Origin: Selaginella tamariscina
Lineage: Eukaryota; Streptophyta; Lycopodiopsida; Selaginellales; Selaginellaceae
NCBI GenBank assembly: GCA_003024785.1
Contig: PUQB01000141.1
Location: 335,476 to 399,475, forward strand
Direction: 5' to 3'
Length of the DNA: 64,000 nucleotides
Part shown: positions 50,958 through 63,055 of the stretch, piece after piece
How positions within the stretch are numbered: position 1 is the stretch's first letter
Layout of the letters: each line of letters starts with the position of its first letter
The notes under the pieces: generated by a model
Told to the model about the DNA's origin: nothing
Database searches by the model: none
What the model saw: only the letters and a program-made list of their open reading frames with translations
Program-made: the position numbers and the translations under genes

Positions 50958-53900
50958 CCTACATGCACAGAAGATTGCATAATGTATAATAGTTGTATGT
51001 ATACTCTAATGTTTGCCAAAAGATACTTATGGCTAGGTTCGTATATATATGTATATGTACTGTATGCATGTATTTAATGCATATAGCATAACGGGATATG
51101 TACAGTTGTTAGATGCACCACATATATGCATACATTTTACACAGATATACATATGCATACGGACCTCTTCAGCTGTACGTTTTTGTTTTTGGAGTGTGGC
51201 AGTGGAAAACTTCTGCATAGTGATGGCAGCGTTAAATCGAAGCATGTAATTGGAGGGTGCCATGTGAATAGCGTGTATTAACACACGCTTACACTCCTGC
51301 CATTGCTCAGCTTCGTAGTGCGTACGTGCCAGATACAGTAGAATATTCGTCTCTGTATTGTAATAAAATCTTCGTAGACAATTCTGATACTGCAAAAATA
51401 AATAATTATTAAAAAGAGAGATTAAAACGTATGTACACACGCATCTGTACATACCTTCATACAGATAATACATTTGTACTTTAATGTACACATAATATGA
51501 ATATGTATAATATTATTTTACACATAATTTATTTTGTAAATTTAATATGTAACATATATCAAAATATACAGCGCATGCACAATATATATACAAGCATCAG
51601 ACATACATACAGACACGTGCGTGCGTGCGCGCGCGCGTGTGTGTGTGTTTTACCATTTTTACTGCTAAACCAAACTGGCCCTGAGCAAGGTATACGTGTG
51701 CTAGATTCACCCATACATCTGGCATCTCCACGGCAACATTACCTGAAGCTGCTTCTTGCACCTGGATTTATAATAAGATTACATTATCATATTATTAGAA
51801 TATAGTACTTCAAAGGTCATTCCGACACATTACACGTATCAATTCAATTCAATAAACGTTAGAATTTATTTACACATAAATATGTATATACGTTTGTGCC
51901 CATACCTGAGTGAAAATGTCTTTGGCAATTTCAAACGATCCTTTCTCGGAGAAAACTATTCCTAAACCATTTGCTGCGTACATATTATTTGGCTTTTGCG
52001 ACAGCACCTGTATCCGCATGTACATGTACATACACATGCATATGCATATAGACATATACGTTTACCTTAAAATATAATTCTCTAGCCTTTTCCAGATGTG
52101 TCGCTTCTAGCTTTGGATCTCTCTTTTCACTACGAGTTGCTGCGAAGTAATTCCAGTTTCCCTATCATCCACCACATGATTATTAATGAACCATCAATAA
52201 ATCTAAGTTCAGTCTATATTTGTTATCTGAGTATGTACGTCTGTTACTCAATGTGTACCATATGTACAATTTACTTCTGAGACGTATGTGTGCTACTCAT
52301 ACTAGTCTTGACATAGTACATGTATATAAAGTCTTCTGTACACTTTACAATAAGTCCATACATATAACAATATGATACAATTTAGTTACACGTGTGCGTG
52401 AGTGCGTGTGTTACCAGAGTTAAGTTGGAGTAACTATCTTACCAGAGATAAGTTGGAGTAACTATCTTTGCCATCGGAAAGACTCTGTATGCCTTTGAGA
52501 GTTTCCTTAGCCTTTAGCCATTCGTCTCCTTTTAACTCTAAACTGCCTCGGTAAGATAATATGTCCACGTTGTTGTCATCCTCCTTAATCGCTTTCTGGA
52601 CCTGTTAAACAACATCATGGATACATGCGTATACATAAAATACATACATGTCTATACAAAAATGCTGTATGGAAACAAAATTACTTGCATACGAACACAC
52701 ACACACACGCACGCACGCACGCACGCGACACACACATAACACACACACACATATAAATATATTGTATATGTAATATAAGTATGCATGTACACTTATATCC
52801 CTTTACGTGACTGTCGGGTATGCACAGCTATAAACTGTTATGCATACATGTCGTTTCATGACTTACCAATTCCATACTTAAACTTAAGTTATTTCTTGCT
52901 TCTGCCATAGCTGCCAGCCGCAAGTAAGCATCCACGTAGCTTGGATGCTGTTTACGGTTTAAACAAATTTAATTAAGATAGTAATATTTATTCGAGACAA
53001 TAATTAAATTAACACAAACTATGGTAACTTGAGTACCTTATAAAGAATAAGTTCGTAGAGTGTACTGGCTCTCTCAGACTCGTGCAATTGCTCAAATAAA
53101 CGTGCCAAGTTAAATAGCACTGTCACTTTCTCTGCTGGATCTCTAGCGAGGTACCTTTTTCTGATTAGAAAATAATAAAAAGTAAAAAACACACATATAC
53201 GTACATACACATAAGTATCTACATATATACATGTCCACAGACGTGTATAACAACTACATAAAATCTGTATGGTTCGATTTAATCTGATAAAAGCTACTTA
53301 TCCATAACCCTGTGTACTTGCTATTGACAGTGTTACTGATGTATAAGAAAACTAAACGGTATAACATCTTTATATATATGTAAGTAAGAAATAGATATGT
53401 AAGCATATACAAATGTGCAGACATGTCTATACACGTACATATGCATAACTCTCCCCCCCCCCCCCTTCTCTCTCTCTCTCTCAGCATGATTGTATATTTT
53501 ATGTACCTTCCTCCATTTCACGGAACATATCTGTTTTGTCCACGTTTGAAATCCCTTCACTAAACCTTTCCATGGTCCATCTCCTAAAGCTTCATGAAAA
53601 GCCGATTCAGCGAGCTACAGAATACAAAACTAGTTATTATCTGCTTTAACTTTTGTGAATAGAAATACGATAATACCCGTTAATATAGCATACATATTAG
53701 TTGGATTATACGACTAAATAGTCAAACCTGATATTCACCACGCTCGAAATGAAGTACTCTACGTTGTTCAAGAGACCGAGTGGAACCTGTCTCCATTTTT
53801 TATTAAAAGAGCGTGTGCCTATATATACGTTATTAAACTATGTGATAATAATGGTCAGGTATTATTTAATAAGACTTACCGTTTTAAAGGCCTCTAGAGC

Positions 53901-55917
53901 TGCTCCAAAATCTGTAGCCACAAGCAGCTCTCCCATCTCAACCCAAGCCTGCAAGTCAAGTGTTAGCGTGTACGTGAGAGAGAGGGGGGGAGGGAGGGAG
54001 CGAGAGAGAGAGAGGAGAGAGAGAGAGAGAGGAAAGAGAGTACATCCACATCACGGGGGCTCATTTTCGTGGCCTTCTTAAAGCTCTCCAAAGCTTTATC
54101 GATCCTCCCTTGCTGCAAGTGGATGTATCCGACTACCTATACATAATAGAAACTTTCTTAAATAATCTAGAAATTGCGTGTGCGGCGTGCGTGCGTGCGT
54201 GTGTGTACCTTCAACGTTTCGCAGTTGTCCGGATGAACATCCAAAACCTTTTCGAAATTGGCCAAGGCGGACTTAAGATCGTTTAATTTGAGCTGAACTT
54301 GCCCAAGGCCTGAAAACATGACATACATAAGTGCGTTGTACATCATAAGTAAGCTAAATGGTACATATAAAATATTGAAACTTCACTTATGTTTATTTAT
54401 TAGGTTAGATCATATGTATCGACCATAGAAAGGATAAAATATCCTTTGGAGACTTCAACTCCTGCACGGAGGCTCTGTAGTAAGCTGCAGCTTTATCATA
54501 ATCACCCTGAGATCATCAAAATAGAACTAATTAGATAAATGATTAATGCTTAGCCCAAAACATATACGTATCCATATACTAGATACACATCGATATACCT
54601 ATATACAAACTCACGCATATGTATGCAGACACTCAGCGATCCGATCTTATTCAAGGTGTTGTAAACTGTAACAAGATTACCTAGATAAAACATATGCGTA
54701 TATCCACGCACGTATACACGTACGTGTATATAGCTAATGCTTCTGAGGTAGCTTAATAACTTAAATATGGTGTATATTACAACTTTTCAAGTTGAACATA
54801 CTTCATTATTATGCATTGAAAATACAAATATAATAGAACTCTAAGGTATCTAAACGTTTAGATTATGATTAAAATACAACATTACATTATATATATTTCC
54901 TGGTTTAGAGAGAGGGTACCTTGCTATGGAAGGAACGAGCCAGATTAAAGTAAGACTGGGATTTAATAAGCGGGTTATCTGTTGAAGCTAAAGCCATGTC
55001 CATTAATTGCTCCACATAATGGTGTTGCTCCGTGAAGAAATAATGATTTGCTAGATGGTTCAATGCACTCGCACAATATGGATATATCTCAAATGCATCT
55101 AACATCTTCTTTGAGCCTTCTTGCACAGACTCGACTGTAAAAATAATATAATATTAGCAATATATCAAAGAAACATTACATAATAATTATATTATATATT
55201 ACTCGTAGCTACATAATACAGCCATAATTTACAGTTATAGAATTTTACTAACCAATAGAATGGATAGATAACAGGAAGTCATAGTCTAATAAAGATAACA
55301 CATAAGTTTAAAATGATGTTCACACAAATATGCATACACTCACGCAAATCATATGTTTTTATACAAAATGTATCGCCTCATCTCTTTAAAATCCATACCG
55401 TCACTTGCGTTATATCTATAACTCCAAGGGCAACAAGGGCTTCCACATTGTCTGGATCCAGCTAAAGCGACATGAAAATTAATACCTTCCATATTCTTCA
55501 TAGGTATATACATTCAATGCACACATAACATACTTGAATATGCAGTACGCGCATGTCAGTCACCCACACACATGCAATATACACATACATGTGTACCTGT
55601 AAAACTCGCTGAAAAGCCTGACGTGACTTGTTTAATTGTCCTAAACGGTAACGGCAAAATGCAAGGCCAAGCCTTACGGATGCTGGACAGCCTGGGTGTA
55701 TTTGTAACACTTTCTGCAACAAACCATCACTATATATACATACACACTTTAACATATGCATGTCCGTGCATCCCTACATATTTGAAGGTTTACATACCTT
55801 ATATAGATTCAAAGCTTCTTGAAAACGTCCACGATTGAATTGAACACATGCCTGCAAATATAATATATACACACAATCACACACACACACACACAGATAT
55901 ATATATATATATATATA

Positions 55918-55979
<62 letters not shown>

Positions 55980-56868
55980 AGGGACACACATACCTGTCCA
56001 AGCAGTGCAGGAATTTGTCAGGTCGACCATCCAACACAATCTTAAGGGCTCGTAAGCCTGGTCGAGATCACCTTTGCAAGAAGTACTGCCCTGTTAAAAC
56101 AATTCATACATGTGTAAATGCGCATAAATAATAAGAAAATACCTTTTCCCACCAAGTCGTAGCTTCATCTTGGTCAATCCTCGAAGCCTGTTATAGTATT
56201 GTGTAGCACGCATGAAATATTCATCTCTCTCCCGTTGCTTAGAATCTATCTTTCCCAAGTTGGTGTAGTAGGCACCGAGGGCGTTCAAAATGGCTATCCT
56301 ATCATACTTCACTTCACTGTAGTACTCATCAATCTCTGAAACAAGAAAACATGATATATCCAAAACTGTGCTTCATGTTCTTAGAGAGATAGTTACACAA
56401 CGTATATACGCGTGTGAGTTTGTTTAAATTATATATTTATCAAACAATGGTACATGTACCAATGTGATAACAAGTCCGTACTTTACATGTATACACAGAT
56501 ACTCGTATATATTTATCAAAACGAGCGTTTGGAATGTGCGTTCGTATAACCAAGTAGCACAATAACACACCAATAATATATCTATCTATCTATACCACAC
56601 ACACACACACACACCTGGACTGGAGCCTTCTTCTAAGATTGTTAAAAACTCTTTAATCTTCCCTTGCTTGAAATACTCGCGCTAAACAAAACAGATTTAA
56701 TAGCTAAACAGGAAAGAGAGAGAGTACCGCGAATGTGAGCCAGAGATGGAGCGGCGCCTGCTCGGCCTTGAGAATGTCGAGTATATCAGCAGGATCCTTG
56801 GGGAGCTCATCGACTGCCACACGCACCTCCTCCTGCGAATTCTGTACCGGGATGTACACGCTCGCCAT
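48350..56868 (-). CDS. CTR9: CTR9, TPR subunit of the PAF1 complex
   Basis: CTR9 scaffolds the nuclear PAF1 complex, which travels with RNA polymerase II and promotes H2B ubiquitination and H3K4 methylation; Arabidopsis VIP6/ELF8 is the orthologue. Twenty-five exons of about 3.15 kb run from MASVYIPVQNSQEEVRVAVD (start 56868) through TPR repeats, e.g. CPASVRLGLAFCRYRLGQL (exon 55597-55713), AFEIYPYCASALNHLANHYF (54920-55134), NNMYAANGLGIVFSEKGSFE (51906-52007) and LARTHYEAEQWQECKRVLIH (51165-51389). A coiled coil (50023-50289, 49624-49695) and an acidic Pro/Glu-repeat tail (49132-49412) follow. The last exon, 48350-48522, ends in AISDSESE. About 1050 residues agrees with the plant family (near 1090). 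All introns keep GT-AG ends. At least ten exon positions appear to lack one base, mostly in homopolymers, so literal translation breaks; I favour assembly error over a pseudogene. Confidence 0.93.
49203..49258 (-). repeat. Pro-Glu dipeptide repeat in the CTR9 acidic tail
   Basis: Within exon 49132-49412 a GC-rich near-hexanucleotide repeat encodes about nine Glu-Pro pairs in tandem, followed by an acidic stretch and the conserved MAATGLAESEEE segment. It is an in-frame coding microsatellite and may vary in length between individuals. Acidic tails are normal in CTR9, but a pure EP run is not something I recall from well-known orthologues. Confidence 0.8.
52412..52470 (-). repeat. 28-bp tandem duplication across a CTR9 splice donor
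   Basis: The end of exon 52443-52601 and its donor (reading leftward GTTACTCCAACTTATCTCTG then GTAAG) are repeated immediately downstream with one substitution. This creates a second potential donor 28 bp further on. Use of the distal donor would shift the frame, because 28 is not a multiple of three; the proximal site fits the family sequence. Confidence 0.9.
55928..55977 (+). repeat. (GA)n microsatellite in a CTR9 intron
   Basis: A pure GA tract of about 50 bp next to (TA)n, in the intron between exons 55798-55851 and 55994-56090. Similar CA or GA tracts occur in other introns, e.g. 49773-49801, 50920-50953 and 53453-53481. Confidence 0.9.
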
Positions 56869-57316
56869 AAACCTAGCTCCTAAGCCCTAATGTTTGTTCC
56901 CCTGTTTCTCTGTTTAGGGCAACTCTCTATTTAGGGCAATGGAATATACGGATATACTATGATTATAAATATTAATACATCTCTGGAGTAAATATTAAAT
57001 TATATATATATATATATTATATATTATATTATATTTGGGTTTAGGGTGTGAAGACAATCTTAACAAAATTAATAAAGATTTAAAATGAAGAACTTGATTT
57101 GTAATTGTAAGTATGACATTATAAAAGATATAAATGAATATATTAAAGACATGATTAAACATATAAATGTAATTAAAGCTATTTAAAACTATAAATTAAT
57201 GTTTATAAGTTATTAAAACAATAGATAATAAATAAAATAATTTAATTTCTTATGTAACAATTTAATCTTAAACACCATAATATGTGTACATACAAATGGG
57301 TATTCACCCAATTAGT
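56869..57316. promoter_or_regulatory. CTR9 upstream region
   Basis: This spacer of about 450 bp lies between the 5' end of CTR9 and the 3' end of the protease gene, both on the minus strand. Just before the CTR9 start are several AGGGC/GCCCTAA-type motifs (56885-56945), which resemble the telo-box elements common in promoters of plant housekeeping genes. The rest is AT-rich. A (TA)n tract lies at 57001-57020. Confidence 0.4.
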
Positions 57317-60176
57317 TTAACAAATATGCAGTGAGGAATAACACAAGATCAATAGTGGACGATGCTCGATCGCATCGGAACTCGTAGGCCTTGGGTTTTG
57401 ATCCTTAGGCCTCAAGAACGGGCTACCACCCTCCGATTGGTCTCGCGACGGTGGTTGACCAACAGACGGTGGAGATGTTGTGTTACGCACAACTGTTGCA
57501 GAGTCCTCCAATTTGTAACCTGAAAAGAATATATAATATAATATTTAATTATATATAAACTATCTTATAAATCAATAATAAATTATCCTATTAGCCTCCA
57601 TATATACTTTAATTACTAAGGTAACCTCTGTATTTACTGTAATTACCTTACAATATATATAATTTTATTACAATATAAATTATATTTAAGCGCTTTATAT
57701 CTTACAATCAGCTGGAGACCATCCCAATCTTGTGAGTTCACGGTCAAATGAAAGCCTGTATCCTCCCATGAAGTTTCTGCAGATATAGCTTAAGGTGTGT
57801 GTATACGTGTATGCATACAACATAATGAACAACACGCACACATATATGCACGCGTGTGTGTATGTGGATGTGTGTGTTTGTACACACACACACACACATA
57901 CACACACCACATATATAAATATATATTAGTTGTGGGTGTAACTTACGCCCAATGATTGGAATGTTGCTTTGTATGACTGCTAAACAGAATCCATCAATTT
58001 TATTCTGTTACAAAAGAAACATGAATTACTATATTAAAATTAAAAAAATAAATTTAAACAAGTTAAACTTAATTTGTAAATTTTACCTCTGAGTCTACAA
58101 GATATATAAAGGGGTCATTAACTGAAAAATTACCCCTCCAGCGAAAGTAATAGAAATCGATGGTGCTGGAACATCCTTCTCATCACACTAAACAGGTAGT
58201 TTATATTATAATCTATGTATTTTTGTGTATATGTATCTCTCTCTCTATATGTGTGTGTGTGTGTGTGTGTCTGCGTGTGTGTTGTGTGCGTGTGTAATAT
58301 GACTACTTACTTCAATTGGTAACAAAACTCATAAGGATCCAAATTCTGGTTTGATATTCTTCTGAGACTCACTTGACTTCGAAACTACATATCAAATGTG
58401 TAAGTGTGTGTGTGCGTGCGTGCTTGTCTGTGTATGTGGATATGTGCACACACACACACACACAGAGACATGAACATGTACATGTATACATGTGTATGTG
58501 TATACGTATATGACTTACTGCATTTGTCACAGTCGTGTAAGCTTCAGTTGTAAATATGTGAGAGTTGTTCCAGTGTCAAATAGAGCATTAAAGCTCGTAC
58601 GAATGCTGTGGTCTCCCACAACAATTTCCTCTACACTTACATCATAAGCATTCCTGCAAATAGTTTACAGATAATTAACGTAAACTAATTAATGCCATAT
58701 ACGTTATGAAGGTACCACACAGGCACACACGCACGCACACACGCACGCACCTTTGGCCACCGTTAGTGAAGAATTGTGTGGTTTGCTGTGTTTTAGCACC
58801 ACGGTCACCAAATAAGAGTCTTCCGTTCCATCAGCGTCAAAACACATAGAAAATGTGTCATTAATAATCCCATCTTTTGCTAATAAGCTCGGTAATGACA
58901 CTCTCCCGGCCCTAATCCAAGTAGTCCATTTGGTGCTCCTCCACGTAGAAATGGCCTGTCTGCTCTCTCCACAACTACAAAATAAATGCGCGTGTGTGTG
59001 TGCACGAGTTGTGTGGTGCATATACGCGTATGTATATGTACATAAATATATGTATAAACTGAAAATAGTCAATCCAGAGTGTGTGGGTGTAATAAATATG
59101 CGTATATAAAGATATTAACATAAACATGTTATACATACGTATATACGTTATACACCATGTCTGTGCATATATACATGCATACATATATGTATGTGTATAA
59201 TATATAGTGTAATGTATATATACATATGCATAACGTCCTCATGCTGTTTAAACATACATAAAGTGCGTTGTATGTACTAATGAAAAATCAAATTATAAAC
59301 ATCTCTCTGTCTCTCTCTCACACGCGCCACACACACACACACACACACACACTGTTACTAAGGCCAGACATACATACAAATATCTATATATACACGTATT
59401 TTGCTTACCCAAAGATGATGGGGGATGTCGTGCGTGTATTTGTTAAGGGGTTTAACAAATGAATAACATCCTGAACTAGCTTCCCGAAGTCGATGTGTTC
59501 TCGGACAGGTATCTAACGGTGTACCGACACACCGAGGAACCGTTCGTACAAGCATTACTGTTGCACAATCGGCTATTACACGTCAACGGCTTACTGCTTG
59601 ATGCATTTGTATTGAAAGTTGTAAGTTGGTGTCTCTGTGTAAATACAGAACATAATATTTCTGTAAAACCTTGCATGTAGTTGTGTATATGTGCGTGTAT
59701 TTTGTATGTATGCTTAAGTAAGCATATCTATGCACATGTACACACAACTATATCAACTACTTCTGTATATACGCGTATATATACGTACCAATTCAGGGTA
59801 TTTACTTGGAGAAACAGATTCACACTGTTTACAATCGCATGGTACCCAAAACAAGTCGCTCCCTGTATCAAGTGCTACCAAAAATGACTTATTTGGTGTT
59901 CCTATATCCACAAATGTGTAGTGAATTCTGTACCAAATTCATAAGAATAAATAAAATAAATTAATAATTCACACACATATACATATACACACATATATTA
60001 TATATGTGTATTTTACCTTACCCTCCGAACTTCGGTCCCAAATCTTCAGTAAAATTTCCTTGTGAAAAAACTAGTGTATCATTATATAACAATTCTCGAC
60101 CATGTCTAATCAAATCATGCTTGACTATAACCTTGTGATAATCTATATCCTTTTTTTATTAAATCTATGCATAATT
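57317..60176 (-). CDS. Pepsin-like aspartyl protease (family A1)
   Basis: Ten exons can be followed leftward: 60022-60176 (start unresolved), 59789-59927, 59409-59634, 58751-58974, 58519-58653, 58311-58377, 58087-58187, 57947-58004, 57706-57776 and 57317-57519. Both active-site motifs are present: LVALDTGSDLFWVPCDC (near 59850) and ALFDTGTTLTYL (near 58580). Plant A1 blocks surround them: VCRYTVRYLSENTSTSG, LPSLLAKDGIINDTFSMCFD, DGFCLAVIQSNIPIIG and NFMGGYRLSFDRELTRLGW. The order and cysteines match Arabidopsis aspartic proteinase-like proteins such as At5g10080, secreted or membrane-anchored endoproteases. The C-terminus ends in a short hydrophobic run (RPLLILCYSSLHIC), as in GPI-anchored relatives. 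I could not find the signal-peptide exon, expected upstream of 60176. At least five positions seem to lack one base. Confidence 0.88.
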
Positions 60177-60770
60177 CTGAAATCAAATGAAAAACCAACA
60201 TGAAAAATGCATAGAATTATACAATATAAAATCAAAAATCCCATTTTCATAAGAAATTTAACAATTAAACAGTGAATCTATACACCAAGAATCCCATTTT
60301 CATACCCAAGTATCCTTACAGTGGAATATGAAAACTCGGGGTTATTTATTAAATAATTTTTTTACTATTTAATAATACATATTAATTAATATTTTCGTTG
60401 TTTTATCCACGCGCCGCGTGTTTGGTAGATGTTACTATCAGCACACAAGCAAAGATATACATAGAAACTCAGTTAAACTCTCAGTTCATTTGATAATGTG
60501 GTTAACTAGTATAATGTTTAAATTACTGTTTAGCATGTGGACCCATACGTTTACACGCGCCTACACGTATACAAATGCTACATCGCGTATGTCTGTGTAT
60601 AGTGGACCATATCTTACATGTGGATGTGCACGTACTTGTCTATGTGTATATGTATACTTTAAGTTATATATTTTTATGTATATTACTAAAAATATAAGAA
60701 AAAATAAATAAAATAATATCATATAAACAAATAACATAAATTTAATTATAATATAAACAAATAGATGCAC
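60177..60770. other. Spacer between the protease and WH1-CRIB genes
   Basis: AT-rich; it should contain the missing first exon and promoter of the protease plus the 3' UTR of the WH1-CRIB gene. ATCCCATTTTCAT occurs twice (about 60238 and 60291). No clear signal-peptide exon was recognised. Confidence 0.35.
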
Positions 60771-61526
60771 TCATTTAGATTTGAACCAACCCCTTGATTT
60801 GAGTGGTTCCTTGAACCTAGGAGGAGGTTGCGGGGGACCTTGACAAACTATTATAAATCTTTAACTATTAGTAAGAGCGTGTGTGTGTGTACATGTGTAT
60901 ATATGTATGTATGCTTACCGGAAGATGGTGTCCAGTGTCCAGTCGCGGAGGCATCCAACCTATTTTCTCTTTCAGGATTTGCAAACCTCTTCAGTGAAGA
61001 ATTTGGAGGAATATCCATCTACAAACAATACATGTAATGCATTATAATAATCATATAACATTTTCTAAAATATTATATACATTATATACTTATGGTTTCT
61101 TTTTAACAAAGCACTTACGGAGTGTCCATCCCAACCAATATGCGCTACGTGTTTGACATCAGTCGGATAACCAATTTCAATCCCACTCTTGTCTACAAGA
61201 GAAAAAGAACAATAAAATAAAATAAAATAAATTTATTTAAAGCATTTACTTCAAAGAAATATAAACTACTAATATACAAAATTATAAGTTTAAAAATACT
61301 ATTTGTGAAACTATAAACAATATATATATACATAAACACAATTCACATACCAAAAATGTGCGTTAACTTGTAAAAGCCTTTTAATCTGATTTTTCGTTTT
61401 TTCCACCTCACAGGTTGCATGATGTTCTTTCCTTGATCTGCGTTATCGTAAAAGGAGTATATAGATTAATTAGCACTATTTAGTATATAGATAATTAAAA
61501 AGATATAGATAGTTAAGCTTTAATAT

Positions 61527-61558
<32 letters not shown>

Positions 61559-62521
61559 AGAGAGAGAGAGAGAGATGACACATGATTTAATATGTATAAC
61601 TAACCACTGTTATACTAAGTAACGATTGTTATACGTTTAGCTAATATACTAATTTAACACTATTTACCTGAAGTACTAATTAATTTCTCATTATTAGTGT
61701 GATTAGTTTTTTCAGCTAATTGAGTTTGAGCTCTCTCGATTCTTGCCTTCATTTCCCGCGCAGCTACACGGTTGCTGAATCCAAAACCCTTGTGACTACC
61801 ATTCTAAAACGAACACATGTCAAATATACATTTGCGTGCGTCCGTGCGTGCGTGCGCGTGTGTGTAACTACCATTGCACAACAACACATATCAAATATAC
61901 ATATGCATGCATATAAATGTACACATATATGTTCTAACAATCATTTTATCGGCATTTGTTCACCATATAAGTTAACAATGATAAGTCTCAAATATCATCA
62001 CATATGTCCATCCATACGTGTGCATATGGTTAATGTATAACTTTAAGAATGAGATAGGAGAGAGAGTACCTCGTGACGAAGAACAAAAAACTTCTGGTTC
62101 ATGAAATGTAAAACAGAAGGATCACACATAGTATATTCGAAAAGAGTTCGACCATCCTGAACCAAAAATAAGTAATTATAAGACAATAGATGTAACTATT
62201 TAAAAGTTTTAAGAAATTAGAAAATTAACTTTACCAAAAGATCACACAGTTGAAAATGTATAAAACCGGTCTCAAGAGGTCTCATATGTAATTCTCCAAC
62301 TAATGCAGTTGGATACCATGAATTACTCCCTTGTGAGGCCTCATACATAACCACAGGGCATCTAGCCTACAAGAATTTTAAAAATTAAACTTCAAATTTT
62401 AAACTATACTTAAAAACATAATATTAACTCTTAACGAGTTAATTTTAACATACCCATGTATAAAAGTTCATGTAATTATAAAACATACCACATAATGAGG
62501 AGCCCAGGTGAGAGTCTCCAT
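60771..62521 (-). CDS. EVH1/WH1-CRIB protein, putative ROP GTPase effector
   Basis: Eight exons splice with GT-AG borders into one uninterrupted 238-aa frame: 62489-62521, 62235-62366, 62070-62156, 61668-61803, 61351-61437, 61119-61192, 60919-61018 and 60771-60838. Residues 12-110 resemble an EVH1/WH1 domain: VVMYEASQGSNSWYP aligns with the Tyr...Trp-x-Pro strand of Ena/VASP, and HKGFGFSNRVAAREMKARI with the closing strand and helix. Thus the aromatic triad of the proline-peptide pocket is kept (Tyr19, Trp28, Phe93). Residues 140-158 are basic (RWKKRKIRLKGFYKLTHIF), and 165-180 form a textbook CRIB motif (IGYPTDVKHVAHIGWD) as in plant RIC proteins. The tail has PPQPPPRFKEP. Known roles: CRIB binds GTP-loaded ROP/Rac; WH1 binds proline-rich ligands. 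WASP has WH1 then CRIB, but no WH2/VCA nucleation module is present here. CRIB is near certain; WH1 is my reading of motifs. Confidence 0.82.
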
Positions 62522-62846
62522 AGAATTGCTACAAGGAAAACCTTCCCAAATTGCGTAAGCATCACAATGGACACGTGGACGACAGAATATCCAACGTTCA
62601 GTAAGAGTCAGTCAAAGAATATTCAACGGCCATTTGCGTAGTGTGTGTGGTGTGCGCGTGTGAGTGACGCGAAGGAAAGTGACAATTGACTCTCTTCTTT
62701 AAAGCAGTATACATACATTTATACGTACTTGCATAACAGCGCAGGATTGTTTCGTACCTACGACACATTTAGAAAACGTTAAATAAAACGTTAAGTATAT
62801 TATGTTTTATTATACTAATATACAGTCCTGTGTAAAGTGCAAAAAG

Positions 62847-62887
<41 letters not shown>

Positions 62888-63055
62888 TATAGTTACACTT
62901 CGTTCATTAATAGAAGATTCATCTTCTCTTCTCTGTATGAATCTATGTACGTGCGCGCGTGTATGGATCTATGTACAAGCGCCTGCCTATTGAAACAACA
63001 CACACACGCACGCACAAAGGCACGTACGCACCACGTACCAAACAGCTTGACTTGA
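62522..63055. promoter_or_regulatory. Upstream region of the WH1-CRIB gene
   Basis: About 530 bp between two minus-strand genes. It holds a (GT)n/(GA)n tract (62847-62887) and scattered ACGT cores but no obvious TATA box. The GRXS16 3' UTR must also lie here. Confidence 0.35.

Noticed and set aside
55848-56045. Frames encoding long Arg-Glu or Ser-Leu runs around the GA tract
   Set aside because: They are direct translations of a (GA)n/(CT)n microsatellite in an intron, with no flanking coding signal.
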